DNA of 5,378 nt from Clostridiales bacterium UBA3705 (GTDB taxonomy: Bacteria; Bacillota_A; Clostridia; Oscillospirales; Oscillospiraceae). This document shows, piece by piece, positions 1-5,378 of the stretch (position 1 is the stretch's first letter; each line of letters begins with the position of its first letter). The position numbers were made by a program, and so were the translations under genes. The stretch lies in assembly GCA_002372735.1 (NCBI GenBank), contig DFIE01000010.1, positions 1 to 5,378 of the forward strand, written 5' to 3'. Below the pieces are notes generated by a model that was not told the DNA's origin, made no database searches, and saw nothing but the letters and a program-made list of their open reading frames with translations.

Positions 1-1
1 A

Positions 2-319
2 GAGGCTGCCGCGATGGCCGTAGCGGACAAGATCAAGGGCGACAGCGAGAAATACCTGCCATTCCGGGAGGGTGATCTCAGCTCATCCGGGCGCGTGGAG
101 CAAGTGGAGGAAGACTGGGCCGTCACCTGGAATACGGTCTATGCGGCTTATCAGTATTATGGTTGTTGGCCGGACGGCACCCACCAAATCCACAATCACA
201 ACACGGACACGCACCCGGACGCCACCACTCAATGGGTGGAGGCTGCCCGCGCGGAAAAACTGGAAGAATGGCAGGACGTGGCCCAGGCGGCCCACGTCAA
301 AGCATCAGAGGGGGCATAA
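2..319 (+). CDS. Minor capsid / head-tail connector protein, Minor_capsid_2-like (5' end cut)
   Basis: Likely a head-completion or head-tail joining protein acting at the portal vertex of the virion. The reading frame is open to the left edge (E-A-A-A precede the Met at 14), and family members usually carry a short helix before the motif seen here, so the gene probably begins upstream of the window; a start at ATG 14 (101 residues) is the fallback. Counting from that Met, residues 13-25 (KYLPFREGDLSSS) match the family pattern 'K-Y-x-P-x-x-x-G-x-L-x-x-S'. Residues 43-49 (YAAYQYY) match its aromatic 'YA..xYY' segment, and residues 68-75 (PDATTQWV) start the conserved C-terminal helix. A His cluster (H57, H60, H62, H67) lies between the last two. 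It is followed after 6 bases by the tail terminator candidate, the usual order in A118-like and clostridial phages. Family assignment is from recalled motifs; the exact connector role is inferred. Confidence 0.72.
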   Translation, partial: EAAAMAVADKIKGDSEKYLPFREGDLSSSGRVEQVEEDWAVTWNTVYAAYQYYGCWPDGTHQIHNHNTDTHPDATTQWVEAARAEKLEEWQDVAQAAHVKASEGA

Positions 320-325
320 AGAAGC

Positions 326-718
326 ATGTACGACGAAATCTTACAGGCCATTATAGACATGGCGGAGGCCGCCGTGGGCGGCCCCGTCCTCTTAGGCTCC
401 CTCCCGCCCTTTAACGGCATTGCCATGACCGGCAGCAGCGCGGAAAGCAGCATCTTTCTGGACATCGGCAGCAATGAGCGCATGAGCGTGATTTGCAACG
501 CGAAAAACACGGAGCAGCAGACAGCGGCCCGGCAGCTTGACGCGATCCACCGCGCACTCACCCGGCGCAAGGATTTCCCAACCGGCGACGGCTGGCAAGT
601 CTACGCAATCGAAACCGTCGCCAGCCCGCGCCTGATCGGCAGGGAGCAGAACCCGCAGGCGCAATGGCTTTTTGGCAGCTCCCTGCTTGTCAAAATTAAC
701 GTGAAAGGAATTTGCTAA
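326..718 (+). CDS. Tail terminator-like minor capsid protein (Minor_capsid_3 type)
   Basis: A 130-residue protein in the place of the tail terminator, the ring that caps the head-proximal end of the tail tube and joins it to the head. The N-terminal helix (residues 2-16, YDEILQAIIDMAEAAVG) is followed by 'VLLGSLPPFNGIAMTGSS', like the pattern in this group where a short loop precedes the strand 'I.M....'. Residues 41-53 form the strand and turn 'SIFLDIGSNERMS', residues 60-81 a helix with LDAIHRALTRR, and the C-terminus is a beta strand (SSLLVKINVKG). This alpha/beta plan and the length fit terminator proteins such as lambda gpU-type folds, though I see no diagnostic residue. ATG 326 is preceded by GAGGGGG at 308-314, inside the end of the upstream gene. 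The stop lies 2 bases before the next start, so translation is probably coupled. The name rests largely on position and general fold. Confidence 0.68.
   Translation: MYDEILQAIIDMAEAAVGGPVLLGSLPPFNGIAMTGSSAESSIFLDIGSNERMSVICNAKNTEQQTAARQLDAIHRALTRRKDFPTGDGWQVYAIETVASPRLIGREQNPQAQWLFGSSLLVKINVKGIC
704..709 (+). promoter_or_regulatory. Ribosome binding site that sets the major tail protein start
   Basis: AAAGGA lies 11 bases before ATG 721, within the last codons of the upstream gene. A longer frame could begin at TTG 712 (adding Met-Leu-Lys), but that codon would leave only 2 bases after this site. ATG 721 is therefore preferred, giving an N-terminus of MSYLLTQYG. Confidence 0.6.
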
Positions 719-720
719 AA

Positions 721-1452
721 ATGAGCTATCTTCTCACTCAGTACGGCGTGGAGCTGGAAATCGACACCACGCCCTTTGCCGCCGCCCGCACCTGGGTGCC
801 CGTGTGCGACGGCTTCAACAATCTCACCGAGCAGCTGAACGAGCAGGTGCAGGAATACTACTTCCTGTGCGGCAACGGCTTCGGCAGCGACGAGGTCACC
901 GGTATCCATCCCGTGATCCAGCTGACCGGTGTGCGCAAGGTCGGCGACGCGGCCCAGGATTTCATCTTCGGCAACCGTCTCAATCTGATGGAGGCCAGAA
1001 AGACCTGGCTGCGCCTGTCCCTTGCCAACGCCGACGGCAGCGTCACTCGATACACAAACAGAGTGACAATGAAGAACGTCAGCAGCTTCGGCGGCGCCAC
1101 CACCGATGGCAGCGCCGTTTCCGTTGATTTCAGCTTCAACGGGCGGCCCATTGTGGAAACCGTGGCGGCAAGCGAGACCCTCACCGTCACCAGCACGGCT
1201 GGCGCGGCTGCGGGGCAGACGGTGCTGACCGTGGTGCCCACTTACCCGGACGCGGGCTGCCGCTTTGTCTACGCCTGGGGCGACACCGCCCCGGCTGCGG
1301 AGGCTGGCACCGTCCTGACCAACTGGAACGACTTTTCCAACGGCGGCACCTACGAGATCCCCAGCGGGAAGAAGGTCACCGTGGCGATGGTCAACGTCTC
1401 CACCTGCGCGGTCATCGGCAGCGGCAACGCCACCGTGGTCACGGCGTCCTGA
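721..1452 (+). CDS. Major tail tube protein with C-terminal Ig-like domain
   Basis: A 243-residue structural protein whose hexameric rings would stack to form the tail tube around the tape measure. Residues 1-145 form the tube domain. The stretch GFNNLTEQLNEQVQEYYF, followed by GFGSDEVTG and LTGVRKVGDAAQDFIFGNR, closely resembles the conserved core of major tail proteins in clostridial prophages, and 'GATTDGSAVSVDFSFNG' near residues 125-141 is the strand that ends that domain. Residues 154-243 are a separate beta-rich, Gly/Ala/Thr-rich domain ending in 'SGNATVVTAS'. This extension resembles the surface-exposed C-terminal domains that many such tail proteins carry, and would decorate the outside of the tube. 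The start is ATG 721 because of the Shine-Dalgarno at 704-709. The gene is followed at once by a strong terminator, consistent with high expression. The tube role is well supported; the function of the extra domain (for instance carbohydrate binding) is only inferred. Confidence 0.88.
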   Translation: MSYLLTQYGVELEIDTTPFAAARTWVPVCDGFNNLTEQLNEQVQEYYFLCGNGFGSDEVTGIHPVIQLTGVRKVGDAAQDFIFGNRLNLMEARKTWLRLSLANADGSVTRYTNRVTMKNVSSFGGATTDGSAVSVDFSFNGRPIVETVAASETLTVTSTAGAAAGQTVLTVVPTYPDAGCRFVYAWGDTAPAAEAGTVLTNWNDFSNGGTYEIPSGKKVTVAMVNVSTCAVIGSGNATVVTAS

Positions 1453-1464
1453 CGCATGGCGCAT

Positions 1465-1496
1465 AACAGCGGGGCCTTACCGGCTCCGCTGTTTTT
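1465..1496 (+). terminator. Rho-independent terminator after the major tail gene
   Basis: AACAGCGGGGCC (1465-1476) pairs with GGCTCCGCTGTT (1482-1493) to make a 12-bp stem with a single G-U pair and a 5-base loop (TTACC). It is followed by a T run (1492-1496, partly in the stem). It lies 12 bases after the major tail stop codon, in the only real gap between genes in this window. The structure would stop, or more likely partly stop, transcription, since the next gene has no visible promoter of its own and must be reached by read-through. Confidence 0.82.
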
Positions 1497-1506
1497 GCCG
1501 TAAATT

Positions 1507-1515
1507 GAGGGGGAG
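1507..1515 (+). promoter_or_regulatory. Strong ribosome binding site of the first chaperone-position gene
   Basis: GAGGGGGAG sits 5 bases before ATG 1521 (7 bases if only GAGGGGG is counted). It comes directly after the terminator, so any read-through transcript is translated afresh here rather than by coupling to the tail tube gene. It also favours ATG 1521 over the in-frame ATG at 1539. No convincing -35/-10 promoter is visible between the terminator and this site. Confidence 0.6.
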
Positions 1516-1520
1516 AGAGC

Positions 1521-1925
1521 ATGAAGAAAATTCGGAGAATGAACCGGATACGGGAGGAGCTGCAGCTGTGCCATGAAAACGGCGACGTGGCTCTCAGCGT
1601 TCCGGTGGATATAAACACGGACGACATGGCCGCCCAGATCCGGGAGGCCTATGAGAAATTTGAGGCGGCCAGGGCCGCACTCAACGCAGCCGGACCAGGC
1701 GGTGAGCAGGAGCAGATCGCCGGGGAGGCGCTTCTGGAGCTGTTCCGTCTGGTGTTCGGGCAGGAGAATCTGCAGCGCATGCTGGAATTCTACGAGGGCC
1801 GGGAGTCGGAGCTGCTGCTGGACGTGCTGCCATTTGTGCGGGACGAAATCCTGCTGAAGGTTTACACGGCGGTCAACGCCCGCAAGGCCCAGATTGTGGA
1901 ATACTTCAAGGGCGGCAACAAATGA
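1521..1925 (+). CDS. Putative tail assembly chaperone (G position)
   Basis: A 134-residue, mainly helical protein between the major tail and tape measure genes, where long-tailed phages encode the chaperone that holds the tape measure soluble while the tube assembles (lambda gpG is the model). A short beta N-terminus (residues 23-32, VALSVPVDIN) is followed by a charged helix (about 35-58, DDMAAQIREAYEKFEAARAA), a Gly-rich break at 59-64 and three further helices holding LLELFRLVFGQENLQRMLEFY and LLDVLPFVRDEILLKVYTA. The pattern of an N-terminal strand plus helices resembles small proteins found at this position in clostridial prophages, but I see no motif that proves the function. Its stop overlaps the next start as ATGA, a sign of translational coupling. 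Although the -1 frame is open from 1706 into the next gene, no classical slippery heptamer was found. The identity is inferred from context. Confidence 0.66.
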   Translation: MKKIRRMNRIREELQLCHENGDVALSVPVDINTDDMAAQIREAYEKFEAARAALNAAGPGGEQEQIAGEALLELFRLVFGQENLQRMLEFYEGRESELLLDVLPFVRDEILLKVYTAVNARKAQIVEYFKGGNK

Positions 1926-2494
1926 AGCTGTATGAGCAGTATCCGGACCGGGTCACCCTGCCGAACGGGCAGGAATACCGGCTGGATCTGGACTTCAAAG
2001 CCGTGCTGCGGGCGCTGGACCTGCAGACGGAGGAGGGCTGGACGGCGCTGGAAAAAGAGGAGCTGCAGTGCAGGCTCCTGCTGGCCGACCCGGAGGATTG
2101 CCCGGACGGAGTGCTGGAACGGGCGCAGCTGCTGGACGCCATTTACGGCCTGTTTCCAAAACCGGAGCAGGAGGGCCAGGAGCGGTATCTGGACTTTCAA
2201 CAGGACGCGGGCAAAATCCGTTCCGGCTTTTTCCGGCTGGGCATTGACCTCACCACAGCCAGAATGCACTTCTTTCAGTTCTTGGAGCTGCTGGCTGATC
2301 TGCCGGAGGATTCCGCCCTCATGCGCACCGTGGAAATCCGGCAGCGGCCCCTGCCCAAGCCAAACAAAACAAACGCGGAGCAAATCGCGGCCCTGCAGAA
2401 AGCCAAGGCCCGCGTGGCGCTTAAAATCAGCGATGAGGAGCGGAAGCGCACGTTTGCCCGCGCCCTCAAAAACAGCACCAATCTGAGGGGGTGA
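1922..2494 (+). CDS. Bacteriophage Gp15-family protein, probable second tail assembly chaperone
   Basis: A 190-residue member of the Gp15 family (named for gp15 of Listeria phage A118), always encoded just before the tape measure gene. Residues 19-33 (YRLDLDFKAVLRALD) match the family's N-terminal strand-and-helix 'DFR.VL....'. Residues 93-128 carry the most typical stretch, with QQDAGKIRSGFFRLGIDL and then MHFFQFLELLADLP. It continues into 'MRTVEIRQRPLP' (134-145), as in the family pattern 'L..ii.IR...iP', and ends in a basic helix (residues 147-185, with EERKRTFARALK). Length is usual for the family. The family has no proven biochemical role; its place and the overlap with the upstream gene suggest it does the job of the lambda T-domain, binding the tape measure. 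The start ATG 1922 overlaps the previous stop by 4 bases, and AAGGGCGG (1908-1915) is a modest binding site. GAGGGGGTG at its 3' end serves the next gene. Confidence 0.85.
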   Translation: MKLYEQYPDRVTLPNGQEYRLDLDFKAVLRALDLQTEEGWTALEKEELQCRLLLADPEDCPDGVLERAQLLDAIYGLFPKPEQEGQERYLDFQQDAGKIRSGFFRLGIDLTTARMHFFQFLELLADLPEDSALMRTVEIRQRPLPKPNKTNAEQIAALQKAKARVALKISDEERKRTFARALKNSTNLRG

Positions 2495-2501
2495 ACCCTG
2501 A

Positions 2502-4409
2502 ATGGCCGAAGACGGCAAAATAGTCTATAAAGTTCACATTGATGACACCGGCATCCAGACCACGGCGGAAAACAGCGGCAAAACTGCGGGCTCCTCCTGG
2601 GGCGCGGGTTTTGATGAAAACGCGCAGGCGGCCATTGCCGCCGCCGCCGGAAAGGTTGGCACTGCCATCTCCAACGCCGCCAACACAGCCTGGGAGCTGA
2701 TTAATCGCAGCGTGACGGAGACCGCCGCCCGGGGCGACAAAATCGGCCACGGCGCGGCGGACATCGCCTGGGAGAACGTGGAGGCATATCAGGCCTGGGA
2801 CTACGTTCTGAACAAAAACGGCACCAGCATGGAGCAGATGGCCCGTGGAATCAAGACCCTGACCGGCGCCACCTCCGGCACCACGGACGCCCAGGCGGAG
2901 GCTTTCAACGCCTTGGGCCTGTCTCTGGAACAGGTGCAGAGCATGAAGCCGGAGGACCTTTTCGCTTCCGTCATCGCCGGGCTGCAGCAGATCGGCGATC
3001 TGGGCCAACGGCGGGACCTGGCAAAGACCCTTTTCGGCGGCAGCGCAGATAATCTGGGCGAACTGCTCAATTCCAGCAGCGAGGACGTGGACGCCCTGAT
3101 GCAGGAGGTCGAGCAGCTGGGCGACATCCTGTCCAGCGACGCGGTCTCCAACGCCATGTCCTACACCGACAGCATGGAGAGGCTGGACCAGAGCATGCAG
3201 GGCATCGGCGGCGTCATCGCCGATGACGTCATGCCGCTTATTACCGCCCTCACCGATGACCTGGTGGACCTGGTTACCAACCACGGGGATGAGATCGTGG
3301 GATGGATTGAGTCCGTGGGCGGCGCCCTGCTTGCCTGGAAGGGCATCACCGTCGTTTCCGGCATCGTGACCCAACTACAGCAGATGTACAGCACCTTAAC
3401 CCTGCTTGCCGGGCTTTTAGGCGTTTCCGGTGCCGGGCTTGCCGCCGGTGCTTCCGGTCTTGGTCTTGCCGCCCTGGGCGTTTATACGGCCGTGAACTGG
3501 GCCAATGATCTTTCATCTGCCGGCTATCTTGGCGACGGGCACAGCCTTGAAGAATACAAGCAGAATGCGGAAGCGGCGCAGGCCGCGCTTGACGAATGGC
3601 ACGAAAAGAACGACGAATATATGAAGTCCGGCTACACCGACGGGTATGAAATGTTGCAAAACGAACTTGCCCTTTTGGAAGCCGCCGCAAAGCACAGCGC
3701 GGAAGAATACGCAACGGCACAGACGGCGGCGGAGGAATACGGGCAGGCGCTGGAAGAAGCCGCACCCAAGGCGGAGGAATTCGCTGACGGCAGCGGACAG
3801 GCGCTGGAGACCGGCGTGGACGCCGGGACGCAGGCCATGGAAGAGTTCGCCACGGCCAGCGGCGAGCTGCGCACGGATTTTGAGCAGGGCACCGGGGAAC
3901 TCAGCGGAGTGGCCGCAGAGCAGGCGGAAGAGGTCAACACCACCATGGGACACAACATGGAAATCCTGGCCAACAACGCCGACATCTGGGGCTATGACTT
4001 CATGATTGCCCTGGCCAACGGCATGGTGCGCGGCTTCAACGAGGGCGTGCTGCCCGCGCTCACCGGCGTCACGGAAACCATGGAAAGCATGCTGCACCAC
4101 TCCGAGCCTGACGTGGGCCCCCTGTCCGACGACAACGACTGGATGCCGGACATGATGCGCACCTTCGCCAAGGGCATCACGGACAACGCGGGACTGCTGG
4201 AGGACGCCATCGGCGAATCCTTCAACTTCGCCCCCATGATCAACGGCGCCGTGGGCTCACTTGACATGGAGCGCAGCGCCTCCGGCAGCATTGCCGCCGG
4301 GCGGGCTTCGCCCCTGCAGATCATTGTGCCGCTTACCCTGAACGGAAACGAGATCGCCCGCGCCACGGCCTGGGCTATGGGGCAGCAGCTGAGTTGGGAG
4401 ATGATGTGA
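2502..4409 (+). CDS. Tail tape measure protein (635 residues)
   Basis: Sets tail length and, after adsorption, is expelled to help DNA cross the cell envelope. Residues 1-90 are an Ala-rich N-terminus. Residues 96-240 match the conserved core of TP901/PhageMin_Tail-type tape measures: 'YQAWDYVLNKNG' from residue 96, a helix with LGLSLEQV, 'LAKTLFGGSADNLGELLNSS' around residues 173-192, then 'MERLDQSMQGIGG'. Hydrophobic segments lie at 265-290 and 299-331, candidates for membrane insertion. Residues 345-475 are an Ala/Glu-rich helical rod. The C-terminus carries SEPDVGPLSDDNDWMPDMM (534-552), the 'S-E-P-D-V-G-P-L...W-M-P' motif common in clostridial tape measures. No lysozyme, NlpC/P60 or peptidase domain is visible. 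At roughly 0.15 nm per residue the length suggests a tail near 95 nm. ATG 2502 follows GAGGGGGTG at 2485-2493. Codon usage changes within 3363-3690. The next gene begins on its stop codon. Confidence 0.95.
   Translation: MAEDGKIVYKVHIDDTGIQTTAENSGKTAGSSWGAGFDENAQAAIAAAAGKVGTAISNAANTAWELINRSVTETAARGDKIGHGAADIAWENVEAYQAWDYVLNKNGTSMEQMARGIKTLTGATSGTTDAQAEAFNALGLSLEQVQSMKPEDLFASVIAGLQQIGDLGQRRDLAKTLFGGSADNLGELLNSSSEDVDALMQEVEQLGDILSSDAVSNAMSYTDSMERLDQSMQGIGGVIADDVMPLITALTDDLVDLVTNHGDEIVGWIESVGGALLAWKGITVVSGIVTQLQQMYSTLTLLAGLLGVSGAGLAAGASGLGLAALGVYTAVNWANDLSSAGYLGDGHSLEEYKQNAEAAQAALDEWHEKNDEYMKSGYTDGYEMLQNELALLEAAAKHSAEEYATAQTAAEEYGQALEEAAPKAEEFADGSGQALETGVDAGTQAMEEFATASGELRTDFEQGTGELSGVAAEQAEEVNTTMGHNMEILANNADIWGYDFMIALANGMVRGFNEGVLPALTGVTETMESMLHHSEPDVGPLSDDNDWMPDMMRTFAKGITDNAGLLEDAIGESFNFAPMINGAVGSLDMERSASGSIAAGRASPLQIIVPLTLNGNEIARATAWAMGQQLSWEMM
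3363..3690 (+). other. Patch of different codon usage inside the tape measure gene
   Basis: Within tape measure residues 288-397, 11 of 18 leucines are CTT and only 2 CTG (the rest TTA, TTG, CTA). In the same gene before this patch I count 17 CTG and 4 CTT of 24, and after it 13 CTG and 2 CTT of 17. GGT glycine codons and TTA/TTG also gather here, while the reading frame stays intact. The patch covers the long hydrophobic segment and the start of the Ala/Glu-rich rod. It is best read as a recombined segment from a relative with other codon habits; the edges are approximate. Confidence 0.6.
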
Positions 4410-5378
4410 TGAACGATCCCTGTTATGACCTTCTGATCAACGGCGAGCCGCTGGCCTCTTTCGGCGGCATGACGCTGCTGGACTACTCCATCGGCCAGGT
4501 TCCTCTGACCGTGGACACCTGGCAGGGCAAGAACCGGAGCAGCTGGCGGCTGCTGAACGCCATGTACGGCATCCGGGACATCCGGCTGACCATCCGTTTC
4601 ACCGGCGAGACCCTGCACGCGGCGAAGCTGCTGAGGAGCCGCCTCAACGGGCAGCTCTTCGGCGTGTTCGAGCTGTTTATCCCCGGCGACGGATTCTTCT
4701 ACACCTGCTGGGCAGACTCCCTTGGTGACGAGACGCTGGTGGGCATCGGGGAGAAGGAGGCCCAGATCAAGGCGGAGTACGTGCTGAAGGGACAACGCCA
4801 CGATCCGCTGGTGACCGTGGAGGTCCCGGCGGGCGGCAGAGTGTTCTGCGAGAGTACCCTGCCGCAAACTGACTGCCGGGTGACCGCCGTGGTGCAGAGC
4901 GGAGGCGGCGGCAGCGGCAGCAGCCAGACCGCCACCGGCACCGACATCCCCATCAGCGTCACGACCAGCGCCCAGATGCAGCGCTTCCTGGTGACTCTGC
5001 CGCCCAGCGCCGCAGGCTATACTCAGGTGCGCGTGTCGGATGGGCACCTGCCCAGCCCCACCACAACCACCTTCAGCCTGCCGTCCCGGATCTACGGCGG
5101 CACGGCGGAGATCATCTCCGGCGCGGTGACGGAGACCAGCCAGCGGCTGGCAAGCTACGACCCGCTGAACGTTCCGGCGGCGCTGGCTTCGCTCATTGAG
5201 GCATACACCCAGACCGCAACGGAGAGCATCAGTTGGGAGTTGATCGACGACAGCACCGGCCAGCTGGACATCCCAGGCGGCTTCGGGGATTATGCGCTGC
5301 AGGATCTGGTGATCCGCTTCGCACCCAGGCAGAACGGCGTTCCATCGCCGGAGAGCCCGCAGCCCATCCACGGGGCCT
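4409..5378 (+). CDS. Distal tail (Dit-position) protein, 3' end beyond the window
   Basis: An open frame of 323 codons without a stop, starting at ATG 4409 whose A is the last base of the tape measure TGA stop (TGATG). GGGAG at 4396-4400 serves as binding site. Position right after the tape measure is that of the distal tail protein, the ring that joins the tube to the tip. Residues 1-140 form an N-terminal domain (YDLLINGEPLASFGGMTLLD, then WQGKNRSSWRLLNAMYG, RLTIRFTG and FELFIPGDGFFYTC). These resemble conserved tail proteins found at this place in gut clostridial prophages. A linker GGGGSGSS occupies 165-172. A second, Thr/Ser/Pro-rich beta region follows (about 180-235), then another domain. 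The visible end holds 'PSPESPQPIHG' (312-322), close to the 'G-x-P-S-P-x-x-P-x-P-I-x-G' motif seen in many phage tip and receptor-binding proteins. Tail location is well supported; calling it Dit, rather than a combined Dit and tip protein, is inference. Confidence 0.8.
   Translation, partial: MNDPCYDLLINGEPLASFGGMTLLDYSIGQVPLTVDTWQGKNRSSWRLLNAMYGIRDIRLTIRFTGETLHAAKLLRSRLNGQLFGVFELFIPGDGFFYTCWADSLGDETLVGIGEKEAQIKAEYVLKGQRHDPLVTVEVPAGGRVFCESTLPQTDCRVTAVVQSGGGGSGSSQTATGTDIPISVTTSAQMQRFLVTLPPSAAGYTQVRVSDGHLPSPTTTTFSLPSRIYGGTAEIISGAVTETSQRLASYDPLNVPAALASLIEAYTQTATESISWELIDDSTGQLDIPGGFGDYALQDLVIRFAPRQNGVPSPESPQPIHGA

Noticed and set aside
712..720. TTG start for the major tail protein, adding Met-Leu-Lys
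   Set aside because: The Shine-Dalgarno at 704-709 is too close to TTG 712 and well placed for ATG 721, which gives the expected N-terminus.
1444..1455. Small inverted repeat GCGTC-CT-GACGC over the major tail stop codon
   Set aside because: The stem is only 4-5 bp with a minimal loop and no T run; it is probably chance, next to the much stronger terminator at 1465-1496.
715..1464. Reverse-strand open frame (249 codons) opposite the major tail gene
   Set aside because: Its composition (Gly/His/Val-rich) is typical of an antisense shadow, and the forward frame is a clear tail tube protein.
1862..2518. Reverse-strand open frame (218 codons) opposite the Gp15-family gene
   Set aside because: The forward frame matches the Gp15 family with proper spacing; the reverse frame has no family support.
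2466..3374. Reverse-strand open frame (302 codons) opposite the tape measure gene
   Set aside because: It is a shadow of the conserved tape measure core; its translation is of low complexity (Gly/His/Val/Leu-rich) with no family signature.
4901..4924. GGC/AGC-rich tract that looks like a trinucleotide repeat
   Set aside because: It encodes the Gly/Ser linker with mixed codons and no long uniform repeat, so slippage-based phase variation is not supported.
3992..5371. Long reverse-strand open frame (459 codons) opposite the distal tail gene and the end of the tape measure gene
   Set aside because: It has no recognisable protein family, and lies opposite a forward frame that fits the operon, has a binding site and shows phage tail motifs. 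Long antisense frames are expected in GC-rich coding DNA.

Overview
This window is a piece of the structural operon of a tailed phage or prophage with a long non-contractile (siphovirus-type) tail. Every supportable gene lies on the + strand, tightly packed and in the classical order: head-tail joining protein, tail terminator, major tail tube protein, transcription terminator, two tail assembly chaperone-position genes, tape measure protein, and a distal tail protein. Both ends are cut inside genes. The sequence is GC-rich (by eye about 60%), strongly favours CTG/GGC/GCC codons, and has GAGGGGG-type ribosome binding sites. The protein families resemble those of Listeria A118-like phages and of prophages in gut Clostridia, so the host is most likely a GC-rich Bacillota member of the Clostridia (Oscillospiraceae or Lachnospiraceae type). 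That host call is inference from style and gene families, not a species identification.

Layout. 2-319: C-terminal part or near-complete copy of a Minor_capsid_2-like connector protein. 326-718: Minor_capsid_3 / tail terminator-like protein. 721-1452: major tail tube protein with an added C-terminal beta domain. 1465-1496: strong intrinsic terminator in the only sizeable gap between genes (68 bases). 1521-1925 and 1922-2494: small acidic helical protein and a Gp15-family protein, overlapping at ATGA, in the position of the lambda G/GT chaperones. 2502-4409: 635-residue tape measure protein. 4409-5378: open frame of at least 323 codons, starting on the tape measure stop codon and running off the end; it is a Dit-position tail protein with a Gly/Ser linker and a PSP-type motif near the window edge. 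There is no intergenic stretch over 300 bases.

How the genes work together. The two small head-side proteins close the filled head and cap the tail tube. The major tail protein polymerises around the tape measure, which the chaperone pair keeps soluble and in register. The last gene would sit at the tail tip and begin the host-recognition end. The terminator after the tube gene probably lets the tube protein, needed in most copies, be transcribed more than the genes below it.

I found no cargo gene, defence system, RNA gene, CRISPR array or mobile element here. The observations most worth a second look are a sharply bounded patch of different codon usage inside the tape measure gene (about 3363-3690), the terminator, the absence of a recognisable frameshift site between the chaperone genes, and the modular build of the last gene.
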